In this document: one piece after another, positions 23,455 through 31,850 of the stretch | Numbering within the stretch: the first letter of the stretch is position 1 | Layout of the letters: every line of letters starts with the position of its first letter | Assembly (NCBI RefSeq): GCF_002979475.1 | Contig: NZ_PCOY01000010.1 | Location: 1-64,000, forward strand | Origin: Microbacterium sp. MYb62 | GTDB taxonomy: Bacteria > Actinomycetota > Actinomycetes > Actinomycetales > Microbacteriaceae | DNA length: 64,000 bases | Direction: 5' to 3' | Position numbers and translations under genes: made by a program | The notes under the pieces: generated by a model | Told to the model about the DNA's origin: nothing | The model's input: only the letters and a program-made list of their open reading frames with translations | The model's database searches: none

Positions 23455-25977
23455 GTGTCTCACAGCTTTTCTGATCTCCCCCGCGCGATTTCGACGACGC
23501 ACGACGTCTCACGTCCTTCGGCCGGTGCCGTGATCCGCGGCCTGGCGGGTCTGATCGCGATGAGCATGGTCGCGGGGATCCTGGTCGTGCTGCCGTTCGT
23601 CCCCGGTCTCGTCTTCGCGGGGCAGGCGGGGAGCGTGGCGCTCGACCTGTTCGAGGAGCTGCCCGAGCACCTCACGATCGAGCAGTCGATGCTTCCGACG
23701 ACCGTGTACGCCCGCGATGCCGAGAGCGGCGAGGAGAGGGTCCTCACCCGGTTCTACGAACAGAACCGGATACCGGTGACGTACGAGCAGATCTCGCCGA
23801 CGATGATCGACGCGATCCTCTCCAGCGAGGACCCGCGATACTTCACCCACGGCGGGATCGATCTGATCGGAACGACGCGGGCGGTCCTGGGAAACGTCAA
23901 GGGAGGGCAGACCCAGGGCGGATCGTCGATCACGCAGCAGTATGTCAAGAACGTCCTCGTGCAGCGCTGCGAGCTCGAGGCGACCTCACCGGAGAAGACG
24001 GAGGGCGGCTCCGAGACTCTCCAGGAGTGCTGGAGCAAGGTGACCTCCGCCGAGGGAAGCGATGGATACATCCGGAAGCTGCAGGAGATGCGCTACGCGA
24101 TCGCGCTCGAGAAGCGCTACTCGAAGGTCGAGATCCTGGAGCGCTACCTCAACATCGCGAACTTCGGGGGAACGGTCTACGGCATCGAGGCGGCCGCGCG
24201 GTACTACTTCGACACGTCCGCATCCGCAGTCTCGGTGGGGCAGGCGGCGGTTCTCGCCGGAGTCGTCCAGAACCCGAACAGCTACCGGATCGACCGCCCG
24301 GAAGGGTCGATCGCCACGGCGGCGGGGGAGCGCGTGAACGGAGCGCCCGACGGATCGGTCGACGACGTCTCGGCAGGCACGCTGGCTGCACTCGACACGC
24401 TGCGCGGCGACGGCGCGATCACCGAGGAGCAGTACGTCCACGCCGCCGACGGCTACAGCGAGACGAAGGGGCGACAGCTCTACGTGTTGAGCCGCATGCA
24501 CGAGGACAGGAAGATCGCCGACGAGCAGTACACGGAGGCTGTCATCGCCCCGGTGAGCCCGGTGGTGACGCCTCCGACCAGCGGGTGCGCGAGCACGGGG
24601 GATGCCGCATATTTCTGCCAGTACGTCATCGCGAGCATCCGCAGCGATCCTCGATTCGGGGATACGGCGGTCGCACGCGAGACGCGGCTGCGGCAGGGTG
24701 GGCTGCAGATCCACACCACGCTCGACTCCTCGCTGCAGAGCTCGGCCACCGAGGCCATGAAACGGCATGTGCCCGCCTCCGCCGACGGGCTCGATCTCGG
24801 CGGAGCCGCCGTCAGCGTCGAAGTCGGCACCGGTCGCGTGCTGGCCGTCGCGCAGAACACGAACTTCACCGAGGACGCGTCGCACGCGGGAGACCCCAGC
24901 TACTCCGCGCTCGTCTATGCGGGCGATCCGACGCGGGGCGGTGCGGCGGGCTTCAACGCCGGATCCACGTTCAAGCTCTTCACGTTGCTGGCCTGGCTCG
25001 AGGCCGGACACTCCATCAACGAGAGGGTCGACGGGCGGGTCCGCGCCATTCCGCGGGTGAAGAACTCCTGTGACGGGGACTGGGTGAACCACGGCAACGC
25101 GGTCATCAGGAACTGGGGCAACCAGCCCGGCTATGTCGGGACACCCGCGGAGTTCACCTCGCGGTCGTTGAACTCGGGATACCTCGCGATGGCGGAGCAG
25201 CTCGACCTCTGCGACATCTCGAAGGTGGCGAGCAGGCTCGGGGTGCAGGACTCCGCGGGCGGCGACCTGACCATGAACACGCTCTTCTCGGTGCTCGGCT
25301 CCGCGAACGTGTCTCCGCTCGCGATGGCCAACGCGTATGCGACCGTCGCCGGCGGGGGGATGTACTGCCCGACGACGGCGATCGAACGCGTGGTCGACTC
25401 CAGCGGCGAGGAGATCGTTCCGCCGCCCGGTGCCTGCACGCGCGTGCTGGACGCCGGCGTGGCGGCCACCGCCGCCTCCGTGCTGCAGGACGTGATGAAC
25501 GGCGGCACGGGGTCGCGGGCGAACCCCCGGGACGGCACCCCGATCTTGGGGAAGACCGGATCGCACGAGGTGCAGCAGACGTGGATGATCGAGTCCAGCA
25601 CCAAGGTCGCGACCGGAGCATGGGTCGGGAACGCGACCGGGCTCGGCGACATGACCCGACGGTTCGGGGAGCGCCGATATGCTCTGGCGCGCGATGTGCA
25701 GCGCGCCGCCAACAGCCTGTTCGGCGGCGATCGCTTCGCTGAAGCCGACGCCCGCCTGACGCAGCGCTCCGACGCAGAGGTCCCCGACGTCGTCGGGATG
25801 CCCGTCGAGGAGGCGACCGCGCGACTCGAAGCGCTGGGGTTCACGGTGCGCCTCGACGGCGCCGTCCCCGGATCAGAGGATGGCGACGACACGGTCTCGT
25901 CCCAGGAGCCCTCGGGCGGGCTCCTGGAGCGAGGGGGCGCCGTGATCCTTCGCCCGGGCGAAGAGGGCGACGACTAG
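23455..25977 (+). CDS. Bifunctional class A penicillin-binding protein with PASTA domain
   Basis: An 840-residue cell-wall synthase: N-terminal anchor (~25-55), glycosyltransferase domain with the catalytic E125 in SSEDPRYFTHGGID and QGGSSITQQYVKN, then a transpeptidase domain with S504-T-F-K, S571-L-N and K700-T-G, all catalytic motifs intact. One C-terminal PASTA repeat (AEVPDVVGMPVEEATARLEA to the end) may sense muropeptides or lipid II. It polymerises and cross-links peptidoglycan on the outer face. I start it at GTG 23455, which has GGAAG sequences upstream; the longer frame begins inside the LysR operator. It is PonA-like, but an orphan with no RodA/FtsW or other wall gene beside it. 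Confidence 0.93.
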   Translation: MSHSFSDLPRAISTTHDVSRPSAGAVIRGLAGLIAMSMVAGILVVLPFVPGLVFAGQAGSVALDLFEELPEHLTIEQSMLPTTVYARDAESGEERVLTRFYEQNRIPVTYEQISPTMIDAILSSEDPRYFTHGGIDLIGTTRAVLGNVKGGQTQGGSSITQQYVKNVLVQRCELEATSPEKTEGGSETLQECWSKVTSAEGSDGYIRKLQEMRYAIALEKRYSKVEILERYLNIANFGGTVYGIEAAARYYFDTSASAVSVGQAAVLAGVVQNPNSYRIDRPEGSIATAAGERVNGAPDGSVDDVSAGTLAALDTLRGDGAITEEQYVHAADGYSETKGRQLYVLSRMHEDRKIADEQYTEAVIAPVSPVVTPPTSGCASTGDAAYFCQYVIASIRSDPRFGDTAVARETRLRQGGLQIHTTLDSSLQSSATEAMKRHVPASADGLDLGGAAVSVEVGTGRVLAVAQNTNFTEDASHAGDPSYSALVYAGDPTRGGAAGFNAGSTFKLFTLLAWLEAGHSINERVDGRVRAIPRVKNSCDGDWVNHGNAVIRNWGNQPGYVGTPAEFTSRSLNSGYLAMAEQLDLCDISKVASRLGVQDSAGGDLTMNTLFSVLGSANVSPLAMANAYATVAGGGMYCPTTAIERVVDSSGEEIVPPPGACTRVLDAGVAATAASVLQDVMNGGTGSRANPRDGTPILGKTGSHEVQQTWMIESSTKVATGAWVGNATGLGDMTRRFGERRYALARDVQRAANSLFGGDRFAEADARLTQRSDAEVPDVVGMPVEEATARLEALGFTVRLDGAVPGSEDGDDTVSSQEPSGGLLERGGAVILRPGEEGDD

Positions 25978-26010
25978 GAGGACGGGGTGGGCGGTGGCAC
26001 CGTGGCGGCG

Positions 26011-26517
26011 TCAGTGGAGGGGGCGAAAGCGCGCCGTGGAGAGCGCGTAGTGCCTGACGCGCACGCCGTCGTCGTCCTTGGTCTCCTGCAGGGTCGCATC
26101 GAAGTGCTCCAGCGTCGCGATCGAGCCGACGTTGTCATCGCGGCAGACGGCGAGGACCGGGTCGACGCCGCGTCCGGCTGCGTGGGCCAGCAACTCTCCC
26201 AGCGCCCAGGAGGCCGCACCGCGCCCGCGGGCCGAGGGGCGGATTCCGTAGCTGACGTGACCCAGGCGCGGCAGCCGCTCATCGTCGAGGCTTCGAAAGG
26301 TCGCCCCGCCGAGGACTCGTCCGTCCTCGACCACCCACCACAGCTCGCCCGGGTCGCGGTGCAGCCGATCGACCCATGCGCGGAATCCCTGCTCGGTGTC
26401 GACGTCGGAGTCCTGGCCGATCGCGAAGCCGTCCTCATGCGTTCCCGGACCCCATTCGCGATGCGCTTCCAGCCACTCCGCGTAGAGATCCATCTGAGGT
26501 CGCACCAGTTCGAACAC
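26011..26517 (-). CDS. GNAT family N-acetyltransferase
   Basis: A 168-residue acetyltransferase with motif A GIRPSARGRGAASWALGELL (acetyl-CoA pyrophosphate loop R-G-R-G-A, ~98-103) and motif B CRDDNVGSIATLEHF. The N-terminal AEWLEAHREWGPG and LWWVVEDGRVLGGATF are typical of the small RimJ-like group that acetylates proteins or small amines. The start is a GTG at 26517 with little ribosome-binding site; an in-frame ATG at 26493 is an alternative. It is convergent with the PBP gene (33-bp gap) and follows the NmrA-like gene on the same strand. Acceptor unknown. Confidence 0.87.
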   Translation of the reverse strand: MFELVRPQMDLYAEWLEAHREWGPGTHEDGFAIGQDSDVDTEQGFRAWVDRLHRDPGELWWVVEDGRVLGGATFRSLDDERLPRLGHVSYGIRPSARGRGAASWALGELLAHAAGRGVDPVLAVCRDDNVGSIATLEHFDATLQETKDDDGVRVRHYALSTARFRPLH

Positions 26518-26536
26518 GAGTTCAGTATCCCCCGGG

Positions 26537-27400
26537 TCAGGTCCTCGCGCTCGGGATCTCCCCGTTCAGGTCTGCGCGATTCTCACGCACGAACGACGCC
26601 AGAGGACGAGGTGCCACTCCTGTCGTCTCGCGCACGGTGTCGGTCACGACGGCGTAGTCGCCGTTGGCGACGCGTTCGGTCAGCTGCGCGTAGATGTAGC
26701 GTTCGAAAGCGCCCGTGACGCCCTCGAGCGGATCGGGGTCGGCGGCGGTGACCGGGCGTCCCAGCTCATCGGTGAGGATCCGGGCGACCTGAGCGATCGT
26801 CAGAGCTTCGGGCCCCGTGATGGTGAGGACTCGCTGGTGGTTCGCCGCCGCCTGCCCGAGCGCCGTGGCCGCGACGGCAGCGATGTCGGCGGCATCGATG
26901 AACGCGATCGCCCCTCCGCGGGACGAGAGGGGGAGGGTCGCCTCGCTGCGGATCGGGTCGAGGTAGAAGCGCTCATCCGTGAGCACCTGGTCGAACCACG
27001 ACGGCCGCAGGATCGTCCAGTTCTCGGTGGTCGAGCGGACGGCGTGCTCCACGCGCGGCGCCCAATCGTCGTCCGCGAGCAGCTCTGTCCCCTGCTCGCT
27101 CAGCAGGACCACATGCGCCTGCCCGGCGAGAGCCACGAACTCCGCGATCAGCTCGGGCGCGTCTTCCCGATCCGGACGCACGATGTAGACCGCGGTGGTG
27201 CCTTCGAGTGCAGGCTGCCACGTCGAGGCGTCAGACCAGTCGAAGGCCACGGTCGTGCCAGGCAGATCCGCGTCGGCCGGGCGGGATGTGCCGGCTCGCA
27301 CTTCGCGAACGCCCTGATCGAGGAGCCTGTCGAGGAGCAGCCTCCCGGTCTTCCCGCGCGCTCCGGTGATGAGGATGGTTTCCGAATTTAGTTGAGTCAC
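26537..27400 (-). CDS. NmrA-like NAD(P)H-binding protein
   Basis: A 287-residue atypical short-chain reductase of the NmrA/azoreductase-like group. The cofactor motif is ILITGARGKTGRLLLDRL (~8-25), followed by the Ser/Asp-rich middle and the late FIDAADIAAVAATAL and ITGPEALTIAQVARIL. It lacks the YxxxK catalytic pair, as the group does, so it may be a redox sensor or a quinone reductase. The GTG start at 27400 lies inside the TTGA-N5-TCAA operator, 6 bases after a CATACT -10, so it is probably leaderless. It is divergent from, and probably repressed by, the MarR regulator at 27449. Confidence 0.88.
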   Translation of the reverse strand: MTQLNSETILITGARGKTGRLLLDRLLDQGVREVRAGTSRPADADLPGTTVAFDWSDASTWQPALEGTTAVYIVRPDREDAPELIAEFVALAGQAHVVLLSEQGTELLADDDWAPRVEHAVRSTTENWTILRPSWFDQVLTDERFYLDPIRSEATLPLSSRGGAIAFIDAADIAAVAATALGQAAANHQRVLTITGPEALTIAQVARILTDELGRPVTAADPDPLEGVTGAFERYIYAQLTERVANGDYAVVTDTVRETTGVAPRPLASFVRENRADLNGEIPSART

Positions 27401-27435
27401 TCAAGCAGTATGCACAATCTCGTTGAGTTGATCAA
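27392..27435. promoter_or_regulatory. Paired MarR operators
   Basis: Two TTGA-N5-TCAA dyads, TTGAGTCACTCAA (27392-27404) and TTGAGTTGATCAA (27423-27435), with centres 31 bp (three helical turns) apart. Site 1 overlaps the NmrA-like start codon; site 2 is just upstream of the MarR -10. Confidence 0.65.
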
Positions 27436-27448
27436 GTATTCTTTTCTC

Positions 27449-27880
27449 ATGTCAGCCCCATCAGGACCGGTCGAGGCGGAGACCGACGCCGAACGCGTGC
27501 TGTTCGACATGGTCGACGGCTACGACCGTGCGTTCGAACAGGCAGCCGAGATTCAGGGCTTCAGCGCCGCGCAGGCGTGCATCCTCGTGCGGCTTCACGA
27601 GCCGGTCGGCATGAGGCAGCTGGCCGAGGATGTCGGATGCGATGCCTCGAACATCACCCAGCTCGTCTCCCGGCTCGAATCCCGCGGTCTCGTCGAGCGT
27701 GAGCCGGATCCGGCTGACGGACGCGCGCGTCGGGTGCGGCGCACGCGGGCGGGCGACGAGATGAACGTCGCCTTCACCCGCGACTTCGAGTTCGCCCGCC
27801 ACGCCGTCGCGAGGCTGGACCCGGGCGAGCGCGAGGAGCTGACCCGGTTGCTCCGGAAGGCGCTCGGTTCCGACGTGTGA
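27449..27880 (+). CDS. MarR family transcriptional regulator
   Basis: A 143-residue winged-helix regulator: QLAEDVGCDASNITQLVSRL (~61-80) is the recognition region, and VEREPDPADGRARRVRRT the wing. The ATG at 27449 follows TATTCT by 6 bases with no Shine-Dalgarno (leaderless). It is divergent from the NmrA-like gene with two matched operators between them. One Cys (C66 in the recognition helix) and another (C47) are present, but they do not match the OhrR/DUF24 redox arrangement closely enough to claim oxidant sensing. Confidence 0.9.
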   Translation: MSAPSGPVEAETDAERVLFDMVDGYDRAFEQAAEIQGFSAAQACILVRLHEPVGMRQLAEDVGCDASNITQLVSRLESRGLVEREPDPADGRARRVRRTRAGDEMNVAFTRDFEFARHAVARLDPGEREELTRLLRKALGSDV

Positions 27881-28022
27881 CGCGAGGAACCCCACGTTCG
27901 GAGCGCGTTCTTCAGGACAGCATCTGACCGCATCTCCTTCTACCCTCGGACCACACGATCCGATGATGAGGCCATCGGGACGCCGTTCGAGCGAGCGCTC
28001 GTCGTCCGGAACGCCGACGGGG

Positions 28023-29270
28023 CTACCGCTGCTTGCCGTTCGAGCAGGTGGTCTGCGCGGCGGAGTTGCCCTTGATGGAGTCCGGTAGCGCCACGACGTT
28101 CTCCGGGGTCGCGGCGGGGTCCGCAGTGGCGTCCGGCGCGGTCTCGGTCCCGGTCGCGGGTCCGGGGTCCGTCAGGATCACGCCTTCGGTGCTCGAGTTC
28201 TCGTGGGTGACCTGCAGCTGTGCGTTCGCCTCGATCGCATCCCACATCTCCGCCGCCGTCTGCTTGTCCGGGACGACCTTGTTGGGGTTGTCCGGATCCG
28301 TCACCGTCGGGTATTGCAGGAACACGATGTCCGAGAAGTCGACGGACTTCACGGCGAGGGCGATCTGCACGATGAGCATCGGGTCGGTGAGGGAGGTGCT
28401 GGTCTCGAGGTTGTCGATCGCGGTGGTCGCGAGCTTCAGCACGACCGGCACGTTGCCCAGCGTCTCCCCGCTGATGAGCTTCTTGGCGAGGTTCGACATG
28501 TATTGCTGCTGATTGCCGATGCGACCCAGGTCGCTCCCGTCGCCGACGCCGTAGCGGGTGCGCAGGAACTGCAGGGCGGTGAGGCCGGAGATCGTGTGGG
28601 TCCCGGCGGGGAGGTTGAGTCCTGTGTGCTTGTCGCGGATGGGCGTCGCCAGGCAGACGTCGACGCCGCCGATCGCATTGGTGATCTCGATCACACCGCC
28701 GAAGGTGACAGTCGCCGCGAACCCGACCTCCTGTCCGGTGAGCGTCGAGATCGTCTTCACGACACAGTTCAGGCCGGCGTCGCTGTAGGCCACGTTCAGG
28801 GGCTGCTTGCTCATGGCGGAGTGGGTCCGGCCGTCTTCGTCCGTGCACTCGGGGATCGGGACCATCATGTCGCGCGGGAACGACACGACGGTGACCCGGC
28901 GCGGCTCCTCCGACACATGCACCAGCAGGTTCACGTCATTGAGGGTGCCCTCGGCATCGGGGCCGTCGCACCGCCCGGGGAAGAGGTCCTTATAGGCCTC
29001 CTCGCACGTGTCGACGCCCGTGAGCACGAGATTGAACCCGTGCTTGTACTCGCCGATGCTCGGCGGAAGCGCTTCCTGGCCTTCCAGGTCGACCGAGTTC
29101 GCGGCGACGGTGCTGGTGAGGTCGGTGTAGACGTACGCGGCGACACCCATCCCGCTCACGAGCACGACGGCCATCGCGATGGCGATCAGCTTCACGAGCT
29201 GCCCGAGCGGTCCCGGCGACTTCAGCTGCCCATGGCGCGCGACCGTCTGCCTTCTCGCCGTTCCCCGCAT
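28023..29270 (-). CDS. LytR-CpsA-Psr (LCP) family cell-wall glycopolymer ligase
   Basis: A 415-residue protein with one N-terminal membrane helix (~25-45), then an extracytoplasmic LCP domain: LTGVDTCEEAY, VTVVSFPRDMMVPIPEC (strand plus R-D), and ALQFLRTRYGVGDGSDLGRI. LCP enzymes transfer teichoic acid or other glycopolymers from lipid carriers to peptidoglycan. In the last motif the usual Arg before QQ is Asn (GRIGNQQQ), a possible change in phosphate binding. The C-terminal ~60 residues are Asp/Pro/Thr-rich and probably unstructured, ending with CSNGKQR. Start at 29270: GGGAGA 7 bases upstream. Cys pairs suggest disulfides. Confidence 0.9.
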   Translation of the reverse strand: MRGTARRQTVARHGQLKSPGPLGQLVKLIAIAMAVVLVSGMGVAAYVYTDLTSTVAANSVDLEGQEALPPSIGEYKHGFNLVLTGVDTCEEAYKDLFPGRCDGPDAEGTLNDVNLLVHVSEEPRRVTVVSFPRDMMVPIPECTDEDGRTHSAMSKQPLNVAYSDAGLNCVVKTISTLTGQEVGFAATVTFGGVIEITNAIGGVDVCLATPIRDKHTGLNLPAGTHTISGLTALQFLRTRYGVGDGSDLGRIGNQQQYMSNLAKKLISGETLGNVPVVLKLATTAIDNLETSTSLTDPMLIVQIALAVKSVDFSDIVFLQYPTVTDPDNPNKVVPDKQTAAEMWDAIEANAQLQVTHENSSTEGVILTDPGPATGTETAPDATADPAATPENVVALPDSIKGNSAAQTTCSNGKQR

Positions 29271-29395
29271 GTGATTCTCCCGCGTCGTGCCACGTGCGCC
29301 CCAGTGACACGAGATGTGACGAGGCGGTCTCAGCACGCTACCAGGACTCCCCGGACGGTCGCTCCGAGAAGACGGGGACGAGTAGTCTGCAGTCC

Positions 29396-29692
29396 ATGGG
29401 AACACTCGAGTACAACAGCTCTCGTCCTCCGATCGAGGTCGACGACTCGACCCTGGCGCACCTGAAGATCGTGATCGGCACGAAGCTGCGCCGTCACGAG
29501 AGCTTCATGATGACCTGGCTGCCGGACGAGAAGAACCCTTCCGGCCGCCTCACCATCTGGATGCACCCGAGCATCCCGTTGGTCCTCGCGTTCGACGACT
29601 CGACGATGCCGATCATCGATCCGAAGAGGATCGAGCGCATGATGGAGAACCTGAACGCGCGCGGAGAGCTCGTCCTCGATCAACTCGGATAG
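29396..29692 (+). CDS. Small DUF7882-like protein (98 residues)
   Basis: The pattern MGTLEYNSSRPPIEVDD, LAHLKIVIGTKLRRHESFMM and PSGRLTIWMHPSIPL is that of a short protein family widespread in Microbacteriaceae. Members are often labelled as ATP-dependent DNA ligase in automatic annotation, but the protein is far too short and lacks the ligase Lys motif. I take it as a conserved protein of unknown function. The start at 29396 is where family similarity begins. It is divergent from the LCP gene and convergent with ThrE. Confidence 0.8.
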   Translation: MGTLEYNSSRPPIEVDDSTLAHLKIVIGTKLRRHESFMMTWLPDEKNPSGRLTIWMHPSIPLVLAFDDSTMPIIDPKRIERMMENLNARGELVLDQLG

Positions 29693-29738
29693 CGACGAGA
29701 CGAGTCGAGTCGTCTGCGCCGAGGGTGGGGCCTTCGCG

Positions 29739-31148
29739 TCAGCGGCGGACCCGGGCGCGGGTCTTCGCGACGCTCGCGAGAGTGGCCCTGAGCGGGGTGC
29801 CGAGGTACAGACCGAGAGAGGCGCCGGAGGCGAGTCCGATGCCGATCACCGCGGCGTCGATGAGGGATCCGCCGGCGACCAGCATCCCGGTGGGCGTCCC
29901 GGTGGCGTGCACCACTTCGAGCAGTCCCTGGAACACCGCCACGCCGGGGACCAGCGGGACGATCGCTGCCGTCGTCACCGCGACGGACGGCACGTGCAGG
30001 TTGCGTGCGATCAGCATCCCGACGAAGCTCGCCAGCAGAGCGCCGAGCGCGCTCGCCGCGGCGGGGTGGAGATTCACGGCGACCGCGGCGGAGTATCCCG
30101 CGATCGTCAGGGCGCTGAGCATCGCGCTCACGAGGATGATCCGGATGCCCGCGCCGTTGAACACCGCCACGGCGACCGCGATGATGATCGCGCCGACGAA
30201 CTGGTTCAGGAGCGGACCGAAGGGGGCCGGGTCGTCGGGGAGGTCCATCGTGAACCCGAGGACGCCTCCCAGTTCGAGTCCGACGAGGATGCCGATCACG
30301 ACCCCGAGGGTCTGCATCGTGAGATCGAGGATGCGCCCGCCGGCCGTGAGTGCGAAGCCGTCGATCGCGTCCTGCGCCGCCCCCACGACCGTGAGGCCGG
30401 CGAGCATCAGCACGATGGCCGACGCCACGATGATGGATGGCCGGATGCCGACGAACAGCTCGATCCCGGCCGCGCCGAGAGCAGAGACCACCACCGCCAC
30501 GACGGTCGTCACGAAGCCGCCGGCGATCTGGCTGAAGAACAGCGGCACACGGAGCCGGGCGAGGCCGGCCTGCGTCAATGCCGCACACAGGGCCGCGACG
30601 AACGTGAGACCGACGATAATCGGGGAGGCGCCGAGCATGATGCTGACGCCGACCGCGAGCAGCGCGCGCGCGACGATGACGACAGGCTGCTGATAGCGGA
30701 ACGGCACCCGCCGGATGGCGCGGAACGTGGTGCGTGCGGATTCGAGGTCGAGCCCGCCGTCGATGTCGGCGACCAGAGCCTGCACGCGCTGCAGCTTCGC
30801 GTGATCGGGGGCGGTGACACGCACGACGCGCACCAGCGTCTCGGGCCAGACCTCTCCGCTCACGTGGAACGACACCGTGATGGAGTTGTAGGTGACGTCG
30901 ACCTGCACGCCTCGCATCCCGTACGCGTCGCACACGCGGGTGATCGCGAGCGTGACCTCGTGCGCGGAGGCACCCACGGCGAACATCGACTCTCCGATGC
31001 GCGTCGCCAGGTCGAGCACCCGGGGGACGGTGCGCTCATCGATGATCGGCATGGCCTCGGTGTGCGCGACAGCCGAGGGATCGGTGTGCAGCAGACGGCG
31101 TACGGAGGAGAGCAGCGGCCGGCGGGATCTCGCGGACATATCGTCCAT
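29739..31148 (-). CDS. thrE: ThrE-type threonine/serine exporter family protein
   Basis: A 469-residue protein. The N-terminal cytoplasmic domain contains VLDLATRIGESMFAVGASAHEV (~45-66), VQVDVTYNSITVSFH and VLVRVVRVTAPDH-like sequence; then about ten hydrophobic segments follow in two blocks, matching ThrE (ThrE plus ThrE_2 halves fused), the proton-driven threonine/serine exporter of Corynebacterium. It uses no ATP-binding partner. It stands as a single gene, with an AGACGA/TCGTCT dyad (29698-29715) in the convergent gap that may help termination. The symbol is by family only. Confidence 0.9.
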   Translation of the reverse strand: MDDMSARSRRPLLSSVRRLLHTDPSAVAHTEAMPIIDERTVPRVLDLATRIGESMFAVGASAHEVTLAITRVCDAYGMRGVQVDVTYNSITVSFHVSGEVWPETLVRVVRVTAPDHAKLQRVQALVADIDGGLDLESARTTFRAIRRVPFRYQQPVVIVARALLAVGVSIMLGASPIIVGLTFVAALCAALTQAGLARLRVPLFFSQIAGGFVTTVVAVVVSALGAAGIELFVGIRPSIIVASAIVLMLAGLTVVGAAQDAIDGFALTAGGRILDLTMQTLGVVIGILVGLELGGVLGFTMDLPDDPAPFGPLLNQFVGAIIIAVAVAVFNGAGIRIILVSAMLSALTIAGYSAAVAVNLHPAAASALGALLASFVGMLIARNLHVPSVAVTTAAIVPLVPGVAVFQGLLEVVHATGTPTGMLVAGGSLIDAAVIGIGLASGASLGLYLGTPLRATLASVAKTRARVRR

Positions 31149-31203
31149 TCTCCCGGACGGAGGGGATGACCGCCGGAGGCCGCCTCGGCCCGCCGCCGCC
31201 GCC

Positions 31204-31821
31204 TCAGTCCTGCGCGAAGATCTCGGGGTGCGCGCCGATGAGCTCGGCCTGCTCCGTCCAGGACAGGCCCACGATGCTCAGCACGACGCGCACGACGGTC
31301 GAATCGGCGTCGGTCGTGGTGAGCCGCAGCTCGCGCAGCGTGGCTCGGGCGGTCTCCTCGATGAGGAAGGCGAGAAGCTCGGCCGGCATGTCTCCGCGGA
31401 ACGCCCCCGAGCCCACGCCGACTCGCGTCAGATCGCGGATGCGGCGACGCAGGGGCGCGAGGGCGAGCACGGTGTCGGCCAGATGGGCGTCGTCGAGGGC
31501 GATGTTGGCCGAGGCGCGCACGGCGGATGCCTCACGCCACAGCCGCGTCGCCATCCGCGCCAGCGTGACCCGGGGATCGGATTCGTCGGTTGCCTCGGCG
31601 ATCGCGTTGAACCGCTGGGCACCGACGGCGATCACCTCGCGCAGCAGGCTGTCGCGGTCGGCGAAGTGGCCGTACACGGAGCGACGCGTGAGACCGGCGG
31701 CCTGGGCGATCACGTCGAGCGACGCCGTGGGGTTGGTGGCGAGCACCGACTGCGCCGCGCGCAGCAGGGCCTCGCGGTTGGCCAGCGCATCTCGTCGACG
31801 CGGCGGGTTCGGTGCGGTCAC
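31204..31821 (-). CDS. TetR family transcriptional regulator
   Basis: A 205-residue TetR regulator: recognition region LDVIAQAAGLTRRSVYGHFADR (~40-61), then a helical ligand domain (TRLWREASAVRASANIALDDAHL). The start is a GTG at 31821 with AAAGGA 9 bases upstream; a much longer frame runs back into the Pip gene and is not coding. It is the last gene of an apparent operon with two YhgE/Pip proteins (gap 29 bp), so it is likely their repressor. Confidence 0.9.
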   Translation of the reverse strand: MTAPNPPRRRDALANREALLRAAQSVLATNPTASLDVIAQAAGLTRRSVYGHFADRDSLLREVIAVGAQRFNAIAEATDESDPRVTLARMATRLWREASAVRASANIALDDAHLADTVLALAPLRRRIRDLTRVGVGSGAFRGDMPAELLAFLIEETARATLRELRLTTTDADSTVVRVVLSIVGLSWTEQAELIGAHPEIFAQD

Positions 31822-31850
31822 TTCGGGGTCCTTTCGCGGACTCGCGGGGA

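Noticed and set aside
29396..29692. DNA ligase label for the 98-residue protein
   Set aside because: Similar proteins are commonly labelled ATP-dependent DNA ligase, but it is too short and has no KxDG motif.
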